DNA from: Draconibacterium mangrovi
GTDB taxonomy: Bacteria > Bacteroidota > Bacteroidia > Bacteroidales > Prolixibacteraceae
Direction of reading: 5' to 3'
Assembly (NCBI RefSeq): GCF_010586825.1
Contig: NZ_JAAAGB010000004.1
Span: 62,001 to 126,000 of the forward strand
Length of the DNA: 64,000 nt
The position numbers were made by a program, and so were the translations under genes. Each line of letters opens with the position of its first letter. Position 1 is the stretch's first letter. Shown here piece by piece: positions 61,701 to 64,000 of the stretch. Below the pieces are notes generated by a model that saw only the letters and a program-made list of their open reading frames with translations, was not told the origin of the DNA and did not search any database.

Positions 61701-63110
61701 TTATTCAGGTCGTTCAATCTGTTCAATCAGCATTTCTCGTTTATTGTCGTCGAAACGAGAAAAACCACGATCAAATATTTGGTACCCGAAATTAACTTTC
61801 GGAGCACTTTTCATCGCCACAATAGGTGTACCTGTGATATCCTCGATGGCAGCTTTAAACAACGGATCGTTTTTATCTCCAAGCGGGAATGTTGCGAATA
61901 AGTCGTCTTCAACCGGAATGTCGGGAGCAAAACCATTTTTAAAATCAGTAACGCCCGCTGCATTTGCATAACGTAAAACAATGGGTTGAAGTCCCCAGTT
62001 GCTTATGTCTTCACTATAAGATTCGCTGTAATAATCCTCTGGTTTCAAGGTGATTGATGCCGTATATTTTCCGTAGGTAGTATCTCCAACAGTTATTACC
62101 TCATTCATGTATGCTCTCAATCCGGTTATTGTTAGTTCAGACGCTGAGGCAGTGCCCGATCCGGTGAGAAAATAAACATTGTTCAATCCCATCTTTACAG
62201 GAACCTGATTGTTAAAATACACTTCAACCTGGCTCATAATCTGTCTGTCTATAAAATAATCCTGGTACTTATTATTCCATTTAAAAGTAACGAGGATACT
62301 GTTTTCGTTAACAATATTAACAGGAGCAATACACGAGCATAAATGTTGGGCCGCTGCAATGGATCCGCCCGGATTATAGCGAAGATCAACTACAAGATCT
62401 GTAGCTCCCAGATTTACCAGATTTGAAAAAGCATTGTCAAGTGCGCTGTTAAAGTCCGGAATGTATTGAGCATAAAAAATATAGCCAATCTTTCTTCCAT
62501 CATGTTCTACAATATTGGTAGTTAATACCGGATTAAGCGTTAATACCGACGATGTCAGGCTAAGCGTAGTATCGTGAGCAATTCCCTCCTGGGTTAATAC
62601 CCCTAGTGTAATATTCATATTGTCGCTATATAACAGGTCAGTGTAGTTGGCGTCCGTAATATCAGCATTGTTCATCATCACAATTAAATCGCCACGTTCT
62701 ATTCCGGCTGCAGAAGCTGGTGTTTCCGGGTAAACAAACTCAACAATAGCAAAAATGTTACCGGTGTTCGAGAAACGTCCAAATGCCAGCGACCAGCCGT
62801 ATGTTTTTTCTGTACCTTCAAAACTGGCTTCAAGTGCATCAACATCATCTGTAATGTATGACCACTTGTCATCTGTATAAAGCAGTTTCTCGAAATAGGC
62901 TTTTGAATCGGTTTCGTAGTTGTAGTCAATATCGGGCAATTTATCGTACCAGAAATAAACATCATTCATTGCCTCGTAAATGAATTTGTTTACCTTTTTT
63001 GTATATTCCGATGCCTCCGGCCCTTCGGGAGTCGGATCATCTTTTGAGCAGGCTGTAAAAACAGCCACAGCTACAAATAACAGTAATGTTGTTTTTGCTA
63101 AATTTTTCAT
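61701..63110 (-). CDS. S41-family C-terminal processing-type protease, lipoprotein
   Basis: From the ATG at 63110 the protein has 469 residues. It carries a lipobox (VFTACSKDD), a helical cap (VYFWYDKLPDIDYN), a PDZ domain (VYPETPASAAGIERGDLIVMMN), and the S41 protease core with the serine in GSGTASASELT (near residue 320) and the lysine in GDTTYGK. It degrades or trims periplasmic proteins. Bacteroidota carry several such exported paralogues. Confidence 0.88.
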   Translation of the reverse strand: MKNLAKTTLLLFVAVAVFTACSKDDPTPEGPEASEYTKKVNKFIYEAMNDVYFWYDKLPDIDYNYETDSKAYFEKLLYTDDKWSYITDDVDALEASFEGTEKTYGWSLAFGRFSNTGNIFAIVEFVYPETPASAAGIERGDLIVMMNNADITDANYTDLLYSDNMNITLGVLTQEGIAHDTTLSLTSSVLTLNPVLTTNIVEHDGRKIGYIFYAQYIPDFNSALDNAFSNLVNLGATDLVVDLRYNPGGSIAAAQHLCSCIAPVNIVNENSILVTFKWNNKYQDYFIDRQIMSQVEVYFNNQVPVKMGLNNVYFLTGSGTASASELTITGLRAYMNEVITVGDTTYGKYTASITLKPEDYYSESYSEDISNWGLQPIVLRYANAAGVTDFKNGFAPDIPVEDDLFATFPLGDKNDPLFKAAIEDITGTPIVAMKSAPKVNFGYQIFDRGFSRFDDNKREMLIEQIERPE

Positions 63111-63185
63111 AATGTATTCTCTTACGTCCATAATTTCTTTACAATCATTCTTATTTAACGCAGTAAGGGTTGTTTTCGTTTATTT

Positions 63186-64000
63186 CTACTGCTTTTTTCT
63201 CTTTTTTTCGTCGGGATATTCAATTCTGATATGGTAAATATTTATCAGTTTTTCTAAAAGTGTACGTTTAATTGTATTGATATCACTGAACGTCAGGTCT
63301 GAGTCATCCAGCTGTTTATCTTCAATTTTCTTGTCGATCATACTGTCGATAAGTGCCTTAAGGTTTTCGTGTGTTTTTTCTTTCATACTGCGCGATGCAG
63401 CTTCAATACCGTCAACCAGCATAACAACCGCAGCTTCTTTAGAGCGTGGAAGAGGACCGGGATAAGCAAACGCATTTTCATCAACTTCCTTATCCGGATT
63501 TTGTTCCTGGTGTTTCAGATAGAAATATTTTGCTTTTGTTGTTCCGTGATGTGTGGCAATAAACTCGATTATAACCGCCGGAAGTTTATGTTTCTGTGCC
63601 ATTTTAACCCCGTTTTTAACGTGGTCGATAATTACTTCGGCACTTTTTAAATGACTAATCCTGTCATGAGGATTCATTCCCATGGCCTGGTTTTCAATAA
63701 AGAAGTTGGGGCGTCCTATTTTGCCAATATCGTGGTAAAGTGCGCCAGCGCGAACCAAAAACGGATTTCCTCCAATACGCAGAATAACCTCTTCGGCAAG
63801 GTTGGCAATTTGCATTGAGTGCTGAAATGTTCCGGGCGCCTGCTCGGCCAGTTTTCGCAATAATGGCTGGTTACTATCCGATATTTCGATTAAGGTTACA
63901 TCCGAAACAAATCCAAAAAGTTTTTCGAAAATATATACCAGCGGATAAACCAACAGAATAAGAACACTGCTAATGGCGAACCATTTTAGCATCGAATAAT
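63186..64000 (-). CDS. PgpH/7TMR-HD phosphohydrolase, N-terminus outside window
   Basis: The frame is open to the window edge, so the 268 residues from the ATG at 63992 are a C-terminal part. A last membrane helix (SVLILLVYPLVYIFEKLF) is followed by an HD domain: HSMQIANLAEE, YHDIGKIGRPNFF, HDRISHLKSA and THHGTTKA give the metal-binding His/Asp set. The domain order matches PgpH, which hydrolyses cyclic di-AMP; a role here is inferred from family. Confidence 0.85.
   Translation of the reverse strand, partial: YSMLKWFAISSVLILLVYPLVYIFEKLFGFVSDVTLIEISDSNQPLLRKLAEQAPGTFQHSMQIANLAEEVILRIGGNPFLVRAGALYHDIGKIGRPNFFIENQAMGMNPHDRISHLKSAEVIIDHVKNGVKMAQKHKLPAVIIEFIATHHGTTKAKYFYLKHQEQNPDKEVDENAFAYPGPLPRSKEAAVVMLVDGIEAASRSMKEKTHENLKALIDSMIDKKIEDKQLDDSDLTFSDINTIKRTLLEKLINIYHIRIEYPDEKKRKKQ

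Overview
The window looks like chromosomal DNA of a free-living member of the Bacteroidota, most likely a marine or sediment Bacteroidales/Marinilabiliales-type bacterium (Prolixibacteraceae-like; the family is inference). Evidence: many genes are preceded by the Bacteroidota -7 box TAnnTTTG; several proteins are typical of the phylum (long NusB, DUF3822, DUF1573 lipoprotein, NigD-like lipoprotein, an Ig-like/GH127 enzyme, a formylglycine sulfatase, S1 with an acidic N-terminus). An Rnf complex next to pyruvate:ferredoxin oxidoreductase points to anaerobic or facultative energy metabolism. No rRNA, tRNA, CRISPR array, prophage or transposase was recognised; base composition looks even throughout (judged by eye).

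Layout. 1-2493: end of a secreted GH127-type arabinofuranosidase. 2727-6290 NifJ and 6356-7537 an AAA-type ATPase. 7685-13147: a complete rseC-rnfBCDGEA operon on the minus strand, preceded by kefF-kefC. 16209-19446: ribBA, a secreted sulfatase and a small membrane protein. 19501-21825: ECF sigma factor, anti-sigma-like protein and Spy-like periplasmic protein, then a NrtR-like regulator. 21993-24994: ychF, yajC, a DUF1573 lipoprotein and nusB. 24995-28410: an accessory-looking stretch with two copies of a 59-bp palindromic repeat around an SRPBCC gene, a PagL-like outer-membrane protein, a rhomboid protease and a dispersed hairpin. 28440-39239: housekeeping and small operons (threonine aldolase, GPP34, glutathione peroxidase, dnaX, pdxH, thioredoxin-like, rsmD/DUF3822, RecD-like helicase, rnz/STAS). 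39279-46419: rpsA and the divergent rfbACD-phosphohexomutase-DUF1080 operon. 46495-56525: a membrane-bound HTH regulator with a LamG-like ectodomain, nitroreductases with an OhrR-type regulator, a MITE-like element, exported MsrA, membrane proteins, a metallophosphoesterase, RluF-type synthase and free-Met-sulfoxide reductase. 56606-64000: hisS, a HAL-family lyase, secreted thioredoxin, NigD-like and S41 lipoproteins, and the end of a PgpH-type HD phosphohydrolase.

How the genes work together. NifJ makes reduced ferredoxin from pyruvate, and Rnf can oxidise it with NAD+ while pumping ions; RibBA supplies the flavin needed by RnfC, RnfD and RnfG. Redox repair is a theme: MsrA, fRMsr, glutathione peroxidase, two thioredoxin-like envelope proteins, two nitroreductases and an OhrR-like sensor. 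The envelope theme includes dTDP-rhamnose synthesis, PagL-like lipid A remodelling and several lipoproteins.

Most notable: dnaX is split by an A10 run followed by a small hairpin, with the tau C-terminus intact in the -1 frame, so frameshifting or slippage is very likely. Other points of interest are a MITE-like element with 14-bp inverted ends and 8-bp direct flanks (51045-51219), the 59-bp repeats at 25274 and 25989, rseC with no ATG at its conserved start, and a perfect 10-bp hairpin touching the sulfatase start codon.
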